This document shows, in pieces, positions 53,216-64,000 of a DNA stretch of 64,000 nucleotides. The DNA is from Tomocerus qinae (Eukaryota; Arthropoda; Collembola; Entomobryomorpha; Tomoceridae), in the NCBI GenBank assembly GCA_020055645.1, contig JAECZT010000007.1, positions 124,001-188,000 on the forward strand, in the 5' to 3' direction. The number at the start of each line of letters is the position of its first letter. The stretch's first letter is position 1. The notes under the pieces were generated by a model. It had not been told where the DNA came from. It saw nothing but the letters and a program-made list of their open reading frames with translations, and ran no database searches. A program made the position numbers and the translations under genes.

Positions 53216-53815
53216 AATATAGGGAAAATGGGGGTGGACACGCACATATACAAACTTCCGGAAATTAATACATAGTATAGATAAATGGTTTCAAGAGGTG
53301 TTGAAAATAAGTTTAATCTTCTTCCATTGCGTTATGACCTCAATACTTCAAGTTCAAACTGAGATTTGAAATGCTTTCAAAATTACTGACAAGTGTAAGT
53401 GGACTGAGGAAAGTAATTTTGAAATATTTTATCGTATCTTGTGTTTTTACACCAACATTTTATCGTAACTACAATACGTATTGTAGCTTGTCCAATTGCC
53501 ATTTTATACAACTACATGAATAGATGTAGTCAGGACAATGTGGATTGAAAATAACTACATCCATTCTTGCATTTTGTCCCAACTGCGTATTATGCAACTA
53601 CGTCTATTATTGTACTTTGCCATCAGAATCCGTTACCTAACTACAGATATCCATGTATTTTGGGCCGAAAAGGTTATGGGTGTCGATAGCTTTTTTTCTT
53701 CATGTACCTATACAAAGTGTTCTCCATTTTTGAAAAGATTGGTGACAGGCTCGGCAATTAAGAGTCCCGGTTACCAAGTCACGTGACTTGACCTCGACTA
53801 TCAAATTAGCCCTAA
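53216..53815. other. Unassigned DNA
   Basis: Nothing recognised beyond repeated actac-rich words near 53460-53620. Confidence 0.4.
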
Positions 53816-53927
53816 ACTTTTTTTGGAAACTTTTTCTCGACAATCGTCGGTGTTTTCATTTCCTTAATAAACGCTAGTTTGGAGTCCGTGGGGAAGATTC
53901 CATATTTGTTTACCTTAAAACCGAGTA

Positions 53928-55305
53928 GGGAAAGGGAGCGGGAAATTTGAACTGCTGGCACCTAAATTTACGGACGAAATTAGAAAAATGTTTCAAAAAA
54001 TTCTAAAAAGCCAAAAATCATGTGAAAAAAAGTTTAACAGATCTAATAGGTGGAATTAACACGCTAAAAGAAGAAAATAAAAAAACCAACACGAATGTGA
54101 AAAGTTTAGAAAAACGAATTGATTTCTTAGAATCTGAAAATATCAAATTGGAAACGCTACTAAAAAGAAAAATTTAGTCATCAACGAAATTCCCGACAAA
54201 GCAGACGAGACACCTAAAAGAATCCTAAAAGTATCTCCATTATCAGACGACACGACGACGACGAGTTCTATTGGAACAAAATCGAAATAGTAAAATCTTA
54301 CGTATACTTTGGAGTAACCTTCACATTGTCAGGACTCTTCACAACGGAATCCAGTGTAGCCCTGAACAAAGGATACGCGGCAGTGTTTTCCACAATTCCA
54401 ATACTTAAAGGTGGTAAGATATCTGACTCTGACCCGGATTCGCAATTTGTAGCCAAGTAAATTTATTGTTAAAAGGAACAGAAATAGCTGACAACTGGAT
54501 GCACTTAAATGAATCTGAATTGCGAAGTTCCTTTAGCGACGTCATTGAAAAAATTAAGGCTGGCTTAATTTTTAGTTACCAAGTACGTTTAACCAAGTCA
54601 ATATCGATGTCATACTATCAATTCATAAAACCTAATTCTGACCGAGCGTTATACATCAGCTGTAACCTACCTATGCATATAGTCTATATTATCGCCCAGG
54701 TGAGATTAAACAGCGACACATTCTTCATAAATAAAAAAAACTATTTAACAAATATAGTGTAATCTATTTCATTTCCTTGTAAAGTGTGACACACTATCTG
54801 ACCTAATAAACATGTATTTAGCTAAACCAGGGTATCGAGTGTGCCGTAAATGCCGCACGCCGTAAATTGCCCCAATACCATAAATGCCGCACAAAAATAG
54901 TGTACGGCATGCCGTAAATGCCATAAACTAAAAAATATCGTCCAAAATCAGATTTATTCCCTGTCAAAAACGATGTCTTTGCTTAATTTGCGGCATTTTC
55001 GGCATATACGGCATGCCGTACATCAAATCAATTTACGGCATGCCGACTTTATACTCTGAGCTAAACTGACTGACCTATTAATGAGGATAACTTTATGCGA
55101 AAGCTTTTTGAAAACGAAAATATGGAACTATTCTTAAATACTTACAAATATGTAACCAAACATTTCACTAAAACACAATTCGATTATGTTATAGTATGAT
55201 AAATATTATTAGTCCAAAAGTAATAACATTATGTAGCAATATTGGAGACTTTTATTGGGCTGGCGGGGACCTATGTTCAATAAAACCTCATTCATTCATT
55301 CATTC
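53928..55305 (+). mobile_element. LINE family A, copy 2, 5'-truncated, 11-bp target duplication
   Basis: Flanked by aaaaccgagta at 53917-53927 and 55306-55316. Coding remains near 54285-54420 read VKSYVYFGVTFTLSG and NKGYAAVFSTIPILKGGK, matching LINE A copy 1. The 3' end has the shared tatgttcaataaaac block and a TTCA tail. It inserted into a Gypsy fossil and later received a MITE (54828-55058). The ORF has several frame changes and internal loss. Confidence 0.88.
54828..55058. mobile_element. MITE family B, copy 2, hAT-like, 231 bp
   Basis: Ends CAGGGTAT / ATACTCTG; perfect 8-bp duplication agctaaac at 54820-54827 and 55059-55066. Subterminal gccgtaaatgccgca / cggcatgccgta repeats as in the copy at 17336-17749. 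Confidence 0.92.
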
Positions 55306-55489
55306 AAAACCGAGTATGTCGACTTCTGGAAAAGCAAATTTACATTTTTTGGGTTGTAATTTGAGATTGTGGGTACGTAGTCGTTCAAATATTTTTGGAT
55401 AGACGAGTGAGGTGGTCTTCGTAGGATTTTGAGGGACTATTAAGTCATCTATGTATACTAATACTGTATCCAGCGTAAACCGGCCATAA

Positions 55490-55712
55490 CATTTATATAA
55501 ATAGAAGATGAGATAGGACCCAATACGCTTCCTTGAGGCACTCCAATTGAATTCAATATCAGAAATATGTTTTCATCAACTACAGTACAAATTACTAACC
55601 TAACCTATTTTCTAGATAAGAAATAAACCAGAAAAAATCTATAACATGCCAAGATAATTTATCAATTAACATTTCTTTAGAAATTTTATCGAATGCTTTG
55701 GTCGTAGCATAC
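55490..55712 (-). pseudogene. LINE RT fragment (motifs 1-4)
   Basis: The minus-strand translation has TKAFDKISKEMLIDKLSW, then FFWFISYLENR, and further on IGVPQGSVLGPI (complement of about 55515-55555). These are successive LINE RT blocks. It joins the Gypsy piece at about 55490 and is bounded on the other side by SINE copy 2. Confidence 0.75.
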
Positions 55713-56218
55713 GATGTGTGTGTGTGTGTTAGGGGGAGAGCACGGCTACTACTATTGATTAGTAGAGCTATGCTACCGCTCAAGCCGCGAGGGCTTACTT
55801 GCATTGACTCCCGGAACAACTTTACTAAGTGTACAGACTTACACGAAGAGACTTAGTGAAGAGTACTGAACCATGAGACGGAACGACTCAACACTGTGCC
55901 GCAACTCGATCTGGTGAGCAGGCAGAGAGGGACCGGGACATGTAAGCCGACCACCAGTGACCGCAGGCAAATCACTTATGGCAGTCTACTTCAACCCACC
56001 TTATCACCTCATGTGCATCCCATTGTCCAGACTTGTGCTAGGTAGAACTCGTAGCACGTATACAGACCAACAGAACAATCCATACACTACAGACAGGGCA
56101 TTGATAGATAATCATATTGTCACTAAGATAAGCAAATCAATGCTAATAACGAATATACGGCAATGACAGCTACCCCCAGCTCCCGACTACTACCTTATAG
56201 ACCTGAGGCGCTCCAGAG
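55713..56218 (-). mobile_element. SINE copy 2, without tRNA head
   Basis: Matches 20044-20530 of SINE copy 1 from the GT-rich tail (tgtgtgtgtgttaggggga) to gaggcgctccagag, where the tRNA-like head would begin. Instead a CCACCAAGCC minisatellite starts. It is 5'-truncated, and the target duplication is not visible. Confidence 0.88.
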
Positions 56219-56224
56219 GTGTGT

Positions 56225-56455
56225 AGCAGCCGATAGCCACCAAGCTTTTTGCCACCAGCCACAACAGCCAATAGCCACCAAGCCTTTGGCCACCAGTCAC
56301 CAAGCCTTTGGCCACAGCCGATAGCCACCAAGCCTTTGGCCACCAACCTCCAGCCACCAGCCACCAGAGCCAATGACCACTAGCCACCAAGCCTTTGGCC
56401 ACCAACCACCAAGCCAATGGCCACCAGCCACCACAGCCAATGGCCACCAGCCACC
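56225..56455 (+). repeat. Minisatellite, CCACCA/GCC-rich unit
   Basis: Variants of ccaccaagcctttggccacc, irregular length. Confidence 0.88.
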
Positions 56456-56647
56456 AACAAACACAAACTATGAAATGTAATAGTTCTCATTTCTTAGAAT
56501 TTTCACGAGTACTTCACCATTGCCCAGAGTGATTTGAATTCCTCCAGACAAGCTTCCAATACTGTCCCTCGTAAGATACTGTACATCATTTGCTTAGCAC
56601 AAAGTCAGATTAATTTAAAATTTTGTATAACACAGCAAACATAATTT

Positions 56648-56995
56648 CCAATAACTTAGAAATAATTTCCAAAGACTTGGAAATAGTTTCCAAAGACTTG
56701 GAAAGAGTGTCCAAAGTCTTGGAAAGAGTGTCCAAAGTATTGGAAAGAGTGTCCAAAGTATTGGAAAGAGTTTCCAAAGTTTTGGAAATAGTTTCCAAAG
56801 ACTTGGAAATAGTTTCCAAAGACTTGGAAATAGTTTCCAAAGCCTTGGAAATAGTTTCCAAAAATTAGGAAAGAGTTTCCAAATCCTTGGAAATCGTTTC
56901 CATGTTGCTTCGAAATAGTTTCCAAGGTGCTTCAAAATAGTTTCCAAGGTGCTTCAAAATAGTTTCCAAGGTGCTTCAAAATAGTTTCCAAAAAC
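56648..56995 (+). repeat. Minisatellite, 21-bp unit with palindromic core (locus 3)
   Basis: Copies of ttggaaatagtttccaaaga with TTGGAAA and TTTCCAA halves. Same core as 7109-7400 and 24201-26520. Confidence 0.9.
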
Positions 56996-56999
56996 TTAA

Positions 57000-58905
57000 A
57001 ACTTTCAAAACTTTTCTAATAAATTCGAAACTTTTCGAGTATATTCGAAAACCTTATGAAACTTTTCAAATAAATCCAAAAACGTCAAGAAACTTTTCGA
57101 GTAAATTCGGAACTTTTCGCGTAAATTCGGAACTTTTCGCGTAAATTCGAATTTTTCCGACTAATTTCAAAACTTTTCTAATAAGTTCGTAACTTTTCGA
57201 GTATATTCGAAATTCGAAAACTGCGCAAATTTTCAAAAAATTCGAAAACTTTGCGAAACTTTTCGTGTAAATTTGAAAATTTTGCGAAACTTTTCGAGTA
57301 AATACGAAACTTTCCGAGTAATTTCAAAACTTTTCTAATGAATACGAAACTTTACGAGTGTATTAAAAAACCTTTTGAAACTTTTCAAATAAATTCAAAA
57401 ACTATTAGAAACTTTTTAGAAAAAAATTAAAAACTTTTCGAAACTTTTCGAGTAAATTCGAAACTTTTCGAGTAAATTCGAAACTTTTCGAGTAAATTCG
57501 AAACTTTTCGAGTAAATTCGAAACTTTTCGAGTAAATTCAAAACTTTTCGAGTAAATTCGAAACTTTTCGATTCGAAACTTTTCGAGTAAATTCGAAACT
57601 TTTCGAGTAAATTCGAAACTTTTCGAGTAAATTCGAAACTTTTCGAGTAAATTTGAAAACCTTTCGAAACTTCTTAAATGAATGCGGAAACTTTTAGAAA
57701 CTTTTGGAGTAAATTTGAAAACTTTGCGCATTTTTTGAGTAAATTCGAAAACTTTGTGAAACTTTTCGAGCTAATAGGAAATTTTACGAGTGAAATTGAA
57801 ACTTTTCGAGTAAATACGAAACCTTCCGAGTAATTTCAAAACTTTTCGAGTAAATACGATACTTTTCGAGTAAATTCGGAACTTTTCGAGTAAATTCGAA
57901 ACTTTTCGAGTAAATTCGAAACTTTTCGAGTAAATTCCAAACTTTTCGAGTAAATTCGAAACTTTACGAGTAAATTCGATACTTTCGAGTAAATTCGAAA
58001 TTTTTCGAGTAAATTCGAAACTTTACGAGTAAATTCGATACTTTCGAGTAAATTCGAAATTTTTCGAGTAAATTCGAAACTTTTCGAGTCGAACCTTTTT
58101 GAGTAAATTCGAAACTTTTCGAGTAAATTCGACACTTTTCGAGTAAATTTGAAAACCTTTCGAAACTTTTGAAATGAATGCGGAAACTTTTAGAAACGTT
58201 TGGAGTAAATTTGAAAACTTTGCGCATTTTTCGAGTGAATTCGAAAACTTTGCGAAACTTTTCGAGCTAATAGGAAACTTTACGAGCGAATTCGAAACTT
58301 TTCGAGTAAATACGAAACTTTCCGAGTAATTTCAAAACTTTTCGAGTAAATACGAAACTTTTCGAGTAAATTCGGAACTTTTCGAGTAAATTCGAAACTT
58401 TCTGCGTAATTTCAAAAGTTTTCTAATAAATTCGAAACTTTTTGAGTATATTCGAAAACCTTTTGAAACTTTTCAAATAAATTTAAAAACGTGTAGAAAC
58501 TTTTCGAGTAAATTCGGAACTTTTCGAGTAAATTCGGAACATTTTGAGTAAATTCGAAAATTTCCGAGTAATTTCAAAACAGTCTAATAAATTCGATACT
58601 TTTCGAGTATATTCGAAAACCTTATGAAACTTTTCAAATAAATTCAAAAACGTCAAGAAACTTTTCGAGTAATTTGGAACTTTTCGCGTAAATTTGAATT
58701 TTTCCGACTAATTTCAAAAGTTTTCTAATAAATTCGAAACTTTTCGAGTATATTCGAAAACCTTTTGAAACTATTCAAATAAATTTAAAAACGTGTAGAA
58801 ACTTTTCGAGTAAATTCGGAACTTTTCGCGTAAATTCGAAACTTTCCGAATAATTTCAAAACTTTTCTAATAAATTCGTAACATTTCGAGTATATTCGAA
58901 ATTTT
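57000..58905 (+). repeat. Minisatellite, 20-bp unit, about 95 copies
   Basis: The unit aaacttttcgagtaaattcg runs for 1.9 kb. Blocks of several units are duplicated: 57640-57860 and 58130-58350 correspond almost base for base, a higher-order repeat of about 490 bp. It replaces the end of the BEL/Pao RT. Confidence 0.95.
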
Positions 58906-59643
58906 TCTTGTAAATTGACAATCCACCTCCTCGTACCACTTTATGAATTTACTTGCCATTTCTTCCTGCAGCTCTTCATCCCAGTCAACATCCGCAGCCC
59001 AGGCTTCTTGTAATATTAGCTTCGGTTTAATAAGCGCTGGTGCTGTAAAACCAATCGGATGAAATAGTATGACAGGATTATGAGTAGTTGACAGGATCTT
59101 ACGTTTAGTGATCGTCTCTGGAATTTCAGCTAGTGAGAGATCACATAGCAGAGAGTCACTTTTCTTGTTCCAAGTTAATCCAAGAACCGATGAGAACGAA
59201 TTTTCACCTCTCTGATCATTGGGAAAATTAGCAGGGGCATACTCCCACTGTCGCAGTTCCATCTTTGCTTCAGCCAGTAGTCGTGTAGAAATTTCTCGGA
59301 ACTCTTCATATTCTTGAAGACTGTGGACAGAGGCCACACAATTGTCCACATAAACGGATTTCAGAAGCTTTTCGGCGACAGGAAGTGCTTCTCCTTTTAC
59401 ATTGATGAGATGATGTTCCAAGACAGCTGCCAACAAATATGGACTACATTTGACTCCAAACACCACTCTTTTATGTCCAAAAACTTTGATTAGTTTTTTG
59501 TCGTAGTTCTCCCAACACAGGAACCTTAAATAATCTTGATCCACCTTATCCACATCAATCATCTGGAAAGCTTTTCGGATGTCGGAAATAACTCCGATCT
59601 TGTTTTCCCGAAAGCGTAGTAGAACTGATGGGATAAGCTCCAT
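58900..59643 (-). mobile_element. BEL/Pao fossil: RT part
   Basis: The minus strand shows SDIRKAF, RVVFGVKCSPYLLAAVLEHH and YVDNCVASV (the BEL/Pao form of the RT catalytic box), followed by LGLTWN and FTAPALIKPKL blocks. It is bounded by the protease part upstream and the minisatellite downstream. Broken; part of the fossil at 50298-62335. Confidence 0.88.
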
Positions 59644-59660
59644 GAGGTTCGGACCCTTTT

Positions 59661-60515
59661 CTAGGCATCAGCTTCTTCCTGCTCTCTCTTGCTTTTCATC
59701 TCAGAAGGATCTGGGATTCCCAAACGCTCCAAATCCCATAATTCTGAAACTTCGGCCTGCTGCACATGCATCGTGGTTACCGCCATCGCAAAATTACTAT
59801 CGATCAATTTTCCTGACAAGTTCCAGCCGAATTTGGTTTCCAATGCTACGAGACCACTCTGTAATTCATACCTGTTACCAGTCAGTATCTGTCCGTAATA
59901 ATCGGAGCCGATGAGTAACTCGATAACGGGACTTTCGGGTCCAATTTCTGGAACCCAGATATTTTCTCTTCGAAGTTCATCCATCCACGGCCTAGTTGTC
60001 ATTCTAGATATACTTCCGCAGATCTTGCGTTGATCTAGAACTTCGAAATCTCCAGCGCCTTCTCCATTTTCACTCTCAATGTGCACCATGTACTTATTAT
60101 GCTCCTTTATCTCGCTAGATCCACCGAAAAGGTAGTGACAAAGCTTGACCCTTTCTGTAAAAGGCAGCAATAAATCCTCTGCAGTTTTCTGTAGGATGTA
60201 GGACTTCTGTGCTCCCGTGTCACAAAGTGCTCTCACTGATTTCTGGCGATCTTGATTCACTACGAGGACATTCAGGGTTTGAAGCATCACTGTGTTCGTG
60301 CAATTGAGCATATTATGTGTTGAACTTGGAGGGGCTGGTTCACTCTTCACTTCAGGTTTGTGGTGAACCTGTGGACACATCAAAGTAGGGTACCTCTTCT
60401 TACAAACAATGCATTTAACAAAAGCCTTGCACTTTTTGCTTCCATGTCCAGTCTTGAAGTACAGATAGCATGCATTGTTGTCTTTTATCTTGATATTCTT
60501 TGCATCCAACGTCAT
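59661..60515 (-). mobile_element. BEL/Pao fossil: zinc knuckle and aspartic protease part
   Basis: Minus-strand translation: CYLYFKTGHGSKKC (CCHC-type knuckle) and a second cysteine cluster, then the protease with ALCDTGAQKSYI and LLIGSDYYGQIL, and the conserved ETKFGWNLSG block. This is the usual BEL/Pao protease layout. Part of the same fossil. Confidence 0.88.
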
Positions 60516-60678
60516 TTACCGCAGTCTTTGCTTTCATGAGGTTTGTCACAAAAAATACAGGAAACGGAGTGACCTGCAAAGAGCCCGGCTGCCGTTGGAA
60601 TTGAACTTTCATTACTTCTTTTTGCTAACTTAGCCATGACAGTTTTCTTAGCTTCTTAGATTCCTTCACATCCATGTC

Positions 60679-61625
60679 TTAAAATCCTGTCTGTGCCAGT
60701 TCGATTTGTTGCTCACTTTGAACTTCGGCCTTAATAAACTGCATCGAAATCAAGACTAGATTTTGGAGGATTTTCTTGCTTCCCATCCATCTTGGAAAGA
60801 GGACTTCTCTGCCATGCACGTAATAATTCTTCCGGAAGACTAACGGGAACAACCAAGTGGAAGGGTCTGCAGTCGCTACATTTAATGATGATAACGCACG
60901 GAGATGGGACTCCAACTTTAAATACATCTGAGATAAAGAAATCTTGTCCTTTGAAGTGACATTAGTAATAACTAATTTCAATAACTCACGAATGTAGACT
61001 TGAACCAACAAACTTTCCCGTCCATATCGTTCCTTAAGGGCTTCTACCGCTTTCGAATAACTTTCACCAGTCTGAGGGTAACTATTTACGACATCAAATG
61101 CCTCAGAACCTGGCTGCATTGCCTGGACGAGATACTGAAACTTGTCTGTGGCGTGTAGCGTATCATCTTCATCTATCTTCTGGAATTGTGACCAGAACCC
61201 AAGCCACGACTTTAAAACACCATTAAATTTTCTTAACTCTTCGGTAATTTGAAATTCCTTTTCTTTTCTTGTCCCGATGTCGACTTGGCACTGGTATACT
61301 CACTTCCCGTTGGAGATGAGTGACCGGCTCGGGAATTAAACAATTGATTGATCAACAATTTTGCCATCCGGATCTTGTATCTGTACTCCTCAGTGGACGC
61401 ATACTCTTGTTCCAATTGTTCCATTGAGCAGTTTGCATCCAGCATGGCATCTAAAATTTTCTGATCCACTTCTGATATCCTTTCCAGGTGGTCTTCAAAT
61501 CTTTCTAATTTCTCTTGAAGAGATAACAGAGAGGGTTGATCAGCAGCCAATTCCGCTTCGACGTCATTGACAGTCTTAGTTACTGATGTGCGAATCGGCG
61601 TCCTTGATAATCTCAGGCGGTCCAT
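60679..61625 (-). mobile_element. BEL/Pao fossil: gag part
   Basis: Starts MDRLRLSRTPIRTSV and contains a helical gag domain (LERFEDHLERISEVDQKILD) and AVEALKERYGRESLLVQVYI, typical of BEL/Pao gag. A few breaks are present. Confidence 0.85.
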
Positions 61626-61863
61626 GGTGTGCTAAATACTGATGACCAACAGACCCGAAAAATCCTTTAGTAAATAATATTGTGATATTGTATCACGGAC
61701 GGTATCACCTGGATTAGTTCCTTATGAGGCCAGGATAACGGCGCAAGATGCTTTGGTCAATTGGCTTGACTGCAGCTTTCGTATTACAGGGACGAATAAC
61801 GGTTGACAGGAAGCAGTCCACTTCCTTCAAAACAAAGACACGAAAATATCCACAGCAGATCAC

Positions 61864-61881
61864 GTCGGGGTCACCAAAATA
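61864..61881 (-). other. Primer-binding-site-like sequence of the BEL/Pao fossil
   Basis: Right inside the 5' LTR, the minus strand reads TGGTGACCCCGACG. Starting with TGG, it fits a tRNA 3' end complement, as LTR elements have. Confidence 0.6.
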
Positions 61882-62335
61882 TGTTTGGACCACTGAAATC
61901 CTCCTACCCGGATGAAAACGCAATCCAGAAAATGTGTCTGATGTGGATGTACTGAGTGTGTCAAAATGGATGACTGACCGGATAAAATTGACTGATTGGT
62001 CAGGACTAAATAAACGAGATCGATACTCTACGGCTTTACTCGATTTTCACTCATTTATTTAAACTAGGAAAAGAATAGTTAATTAAATTACAATTGCAAA
62101 TTAGAGTGATAAAAAACTGAATTATCTAATTCCCCAAAATACTCCCTCTCTCTAATACTAGTATCAATTGAATTGCACGAAAACTCTTGAGCGTCCTTTC
62201 TCTAGCAAGTCTGCTGCACAATTGAACAAGAATAAACTTGTATTCTCATATCTTACGCTAAAAGGAAAGAGACTACCAACAGAGGGCACATAATACTACA
62301 AATTAATAATAAAATAAGCTTCACCAAATCCTAAA
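61882..62335 (-). repeat. BEL/Pao LTR, copy 2 (fossil; 5' LTR position)
   Basis: Same sequence and orientation as 50298-50755. On the minus strand it precedes the primer-binding site and gag. Confidence 0.88.
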
Positions 62336-62336
62336 G

Positions 62337-63375
62337 TCATACTTCCATACAAAAATCACAAAATTCATAATATCTTGTGGGGTGAGGGTATTTTTCTTAT
62401 CAGTACTATAAAAACAGAGCATGTTACTTGATGTCACTATTGTAATATATTGTCCTGTTTAGGGCGGGAAAGTTTTTTCGATGCATCAACATACATATCA
62501 CACTTCCATACAAAAATCACATAATTCAAAATATCTTGAAATTTTGGGGTGGAGATATTTTTCTAATCAGTACTATAAGAGACAGAGCATGTTACTTGAT
62601 GTCGCTAATGTAATATAGTGTCCTGTTTAGGGCGGGAAACCTTTCTCGATGCATCAACATACATATCACACTTCCATACAAAAATCACATAATTCAAAAT
62701 ATTTTGAGATTTTGGGGTGGGGGTATTTTTCTAATCAGCACCTTAAGAAACATTGCATTTTGCTTGATGTCGCTATTATAATATATTGTCCTGTTTAAGG
62801 CGGGAAAAATTTTCCAATGCATCAACATACATATCACACTTCCATACAAAAATCAGAAAATCCAATATTTCTTGAGATTTAGGGGTAGGGGTATTTTTTT
62901 AATCAGTACTATAAGAGACAGAGCATGTTACTTGATGTCGCTAATGTAATATAGTGTCCTGTTTAGGGCGGGAAACCTTTCTCGATGCATCAACATACAT
63001 ATCACACTTCCATACAAAAATCACATAATTCAAAATATTTTGAGATTTTGGGGTGGGGGTATTTTTCTAATCAGCACCTTAAGAAACATTGCATTTTGCT
63101 TGATGTCGCTATTATAATATATTGTCCTGTTTAAGGCGGGAAAAATTTTCCAATGCATCAACATACATATCACACTTCCATACAAAAATCAGAAAATCCA
63201 ATATTTCTTGAGATTTAGGGGTAGGGGTATTTTTTTAATCAGTACTATAAGAGACAGAGCATGTTACTTGATGTCGCTAATGTAATATAGTGTCCTGTTT
63301 AGGGCGGGAAAATTTTTCCTATGCATCAACATGGATATCACACTTTCATACAAAAATCACAAGATTCAAAATATT
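62337..63375 (+). repeat. 168-bp satellite with dimer higher-order repeat
   Basis: About 6.2 monomers, marked by catcaacatacatatcacac, cttccatacaaaaatcac and gtcctgtttagggcgggaaa. From the second monomer on, spacing is 168 bases. Two alternating monomer types give a 336-bp dimer: 62564-62899 and 62900-63235 are almost identical. It starts directly at the BEL/Pao LTR. Confidence 0.93.
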
Positions 63376-63699
63376 TTTGTTTTGAATCTGGCAACATTTG
63401 AAACAGGGCATTTTACTTGATGTCTCTAGTTTCCACGGTCATGGTTTACTCTGGTTCAGCCGGGAAAATTGTCGCCTGAACCAGACGTTTAAAATGTTTT
63501 TAGAGAATCGTTGCTTTGTATTAACAGCATGGTAATTTGCTTTAGGCTTTGCTTATTTGTTGTTGTATAAATTTTTTGGGCGTGTTTTATTGATTGACAT
63601 TTTACATTTGGAAAGTGTTCTCTCGGGCGGGCAATTGTTGATAGTTATCCTCAAACAGAAGATAATTACCCCAAAGTTGCAAACTAACTAATTGCATAA
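63376..63699. other. Unassigned DNA
   Basis: The last degenerate satellite piece, then nothing recognised. Confidence 0.4.
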
Positions 63700-64000
63700 G
63701 TCTGACTTCCTGGAGATCGGGTGAATACTGTCAAGGTATTTGAAGATATTGGAGTCGACCTGGCACGCCCAATGTTCCTGAAGAATAAGAAGAAGGTTTG
63801 AGTGGTCTTGATTACCTGCGCGGTTTACCGTTGTCTTCATCTCGAATTAGTGTCATCGCCATCTACCGAAGAATTTTTGGATGCGTTCAGCCGTCATTGC
63901 GCAAGAATGGACGACCGTCTGTTGTCTACAGTGACAAAGGAACTAATTTTGTTGGAGCGAATAACACATTCAAAGGGATGGAATGGAAGAAAATCGAGAC
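63700..64000 (+). mobile_element. BEL/Pao fossil: integrase part, cut by the window edge
   Basis: The plus strand shows VDLARPMFLK, LITCAVYRCLHLELVS and YSDKGTNFVGANNTFKG, the integrase core start of a BEL/Pao element. It is a different copy from that at 26535-28420. Broken; it continues beyond the window. Confidence 0.8.

Larger units (their letters stand above)
53820..55485 (-). mobile_element. Ty3/Gypsy RT fossil, split by a LINE
   Basis: On the minus strand 55306-55480 reads VLVYIDDLIV, then FERLRTHNLKLQPKKCKF, a typical Gypsy RT motif with the YIDD box. The LINE's 11-bp target duplication follows. On the other side 53820-53927 continues with GFKVNKYGIFPTDSKL, matching the region after RT in Gypsy elements. 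A small, old fragment without LTRs. Confidence 0.8.
50298..62335 (-). mobile_element. BEL/Pao retroelement fossil, possibly one 12-kb disrupted copy
   Basis: Two LTRs in the same orientation bracket minus-strand gag, protease and RT remains at 58900-61640. The region between 50800 and 58900 is filled with minisatellites, MITEs, LINE, Gypsy and SINE pieces, and the integrase is not seen. Flanking 5-bp sequences (atgac left, gtcat right) do not form a direct duplication. The two LTRs may therefore come from one old, rearranged copy or from two. LTR divergence suggests an old insertion with several breaks. Confidence 0.6.

Noticed and set aside
57405-58227. Minus-strand ORFs with SNLLEKFRIYSKSFEFTRKV-type repeats
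   Set aside because: Translation of the 20-bp minisatellite; no protein evidence.
50298-62335. A single intact 12-kb BEL/Pao provirus
   Set aside because: No direct target duplication, divergent LTRs, no integrase and large foreign blocks inside; one old disrupted copy or two separate ones are both possible.

Overview
This window looks like an AT-rich, repeat-dense stretch of an invertebrate nuclear genome, most likely an arthropod. The evidence is eukaryotic: LINE reverse transcriptases, BEL/Pao retroelement fossils, Penelope-like elements (PLEs), a tRNA-headed SINE, several hAT-like MITEs with 8-bp target duplications, and a 3' splice site plus AATAAA around the one convincing host-type gene. 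I see no bacterial operon, intact tRNA gene, rRNA gene or CRISPR array. A 91-bp piece of 28S rDNA is present, but inside a transposon.

Layout. 1-1.8 kb: 3' half of a LINE (family A). 2-3 kb: four small overlapping ORFs of unknown origin that share a motif. 3-7 kb: short tandem repeats, a MITE and an unrecognised 166-residue ORF. 7-9.5 kb: a minisatellite, a dispersed repeat and PLE copy 1. 10.2-12.1 kb: a possibly spliced zinc-knuckle coding remnant and a minisatellite. 12.9-17.2 kb: a 4.2-kb inverted-repeat element with a 10-bp target duplication, holding PLE copy 2, which itself holds a 942-bp insert with the 28S piece. 17-24 kb: MITE, LTR-like repeat, LINE pieces, and a BEL/Pao fossil split by a 550-bp SINE. 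24.2-26.5 kb: a 20-bp minisatellite with 38 perfect consecutive copies. 26.5-28.4 kb: BEL/Pao integrase end. 29.9-31.9 kb: a secreted-type protein with 25 six-cysteine repeats. 33.9-49.5 kb: a ~170-bp satellite broken by PLE copy 3, a 3.5-kb foldback element and a MITE. 50.3-62.3 kb: two BEL/Pao LTRs, minus-strand gag-protease-RT remains, and between them minisatellites, a Gypsy fossil with a LINE inside it and a MITE inside the LINE, and a second SINE copy. 62.3-63.4 kb: a 168-bp satellite with a dimer higher-order repeat. 63.7 kb to the end: another BEL/Pao integrase piece.

The most striking observation is PLE copy 3. Its long terminal inverted repeats each carry an identical 33-nt sequence that fits the minimal type I hammerhead ribozyme, one on each strand. 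PLEs are known to carry hammerheads in their pseudo-LTRs. Here the RT has no visible GIY-YIG endonuclease downstream, there is an Asn/Arg-rich upstream ORF, and the copy sits in a satellite array. All family calls come from reading motifs by eye; no database search was possible.
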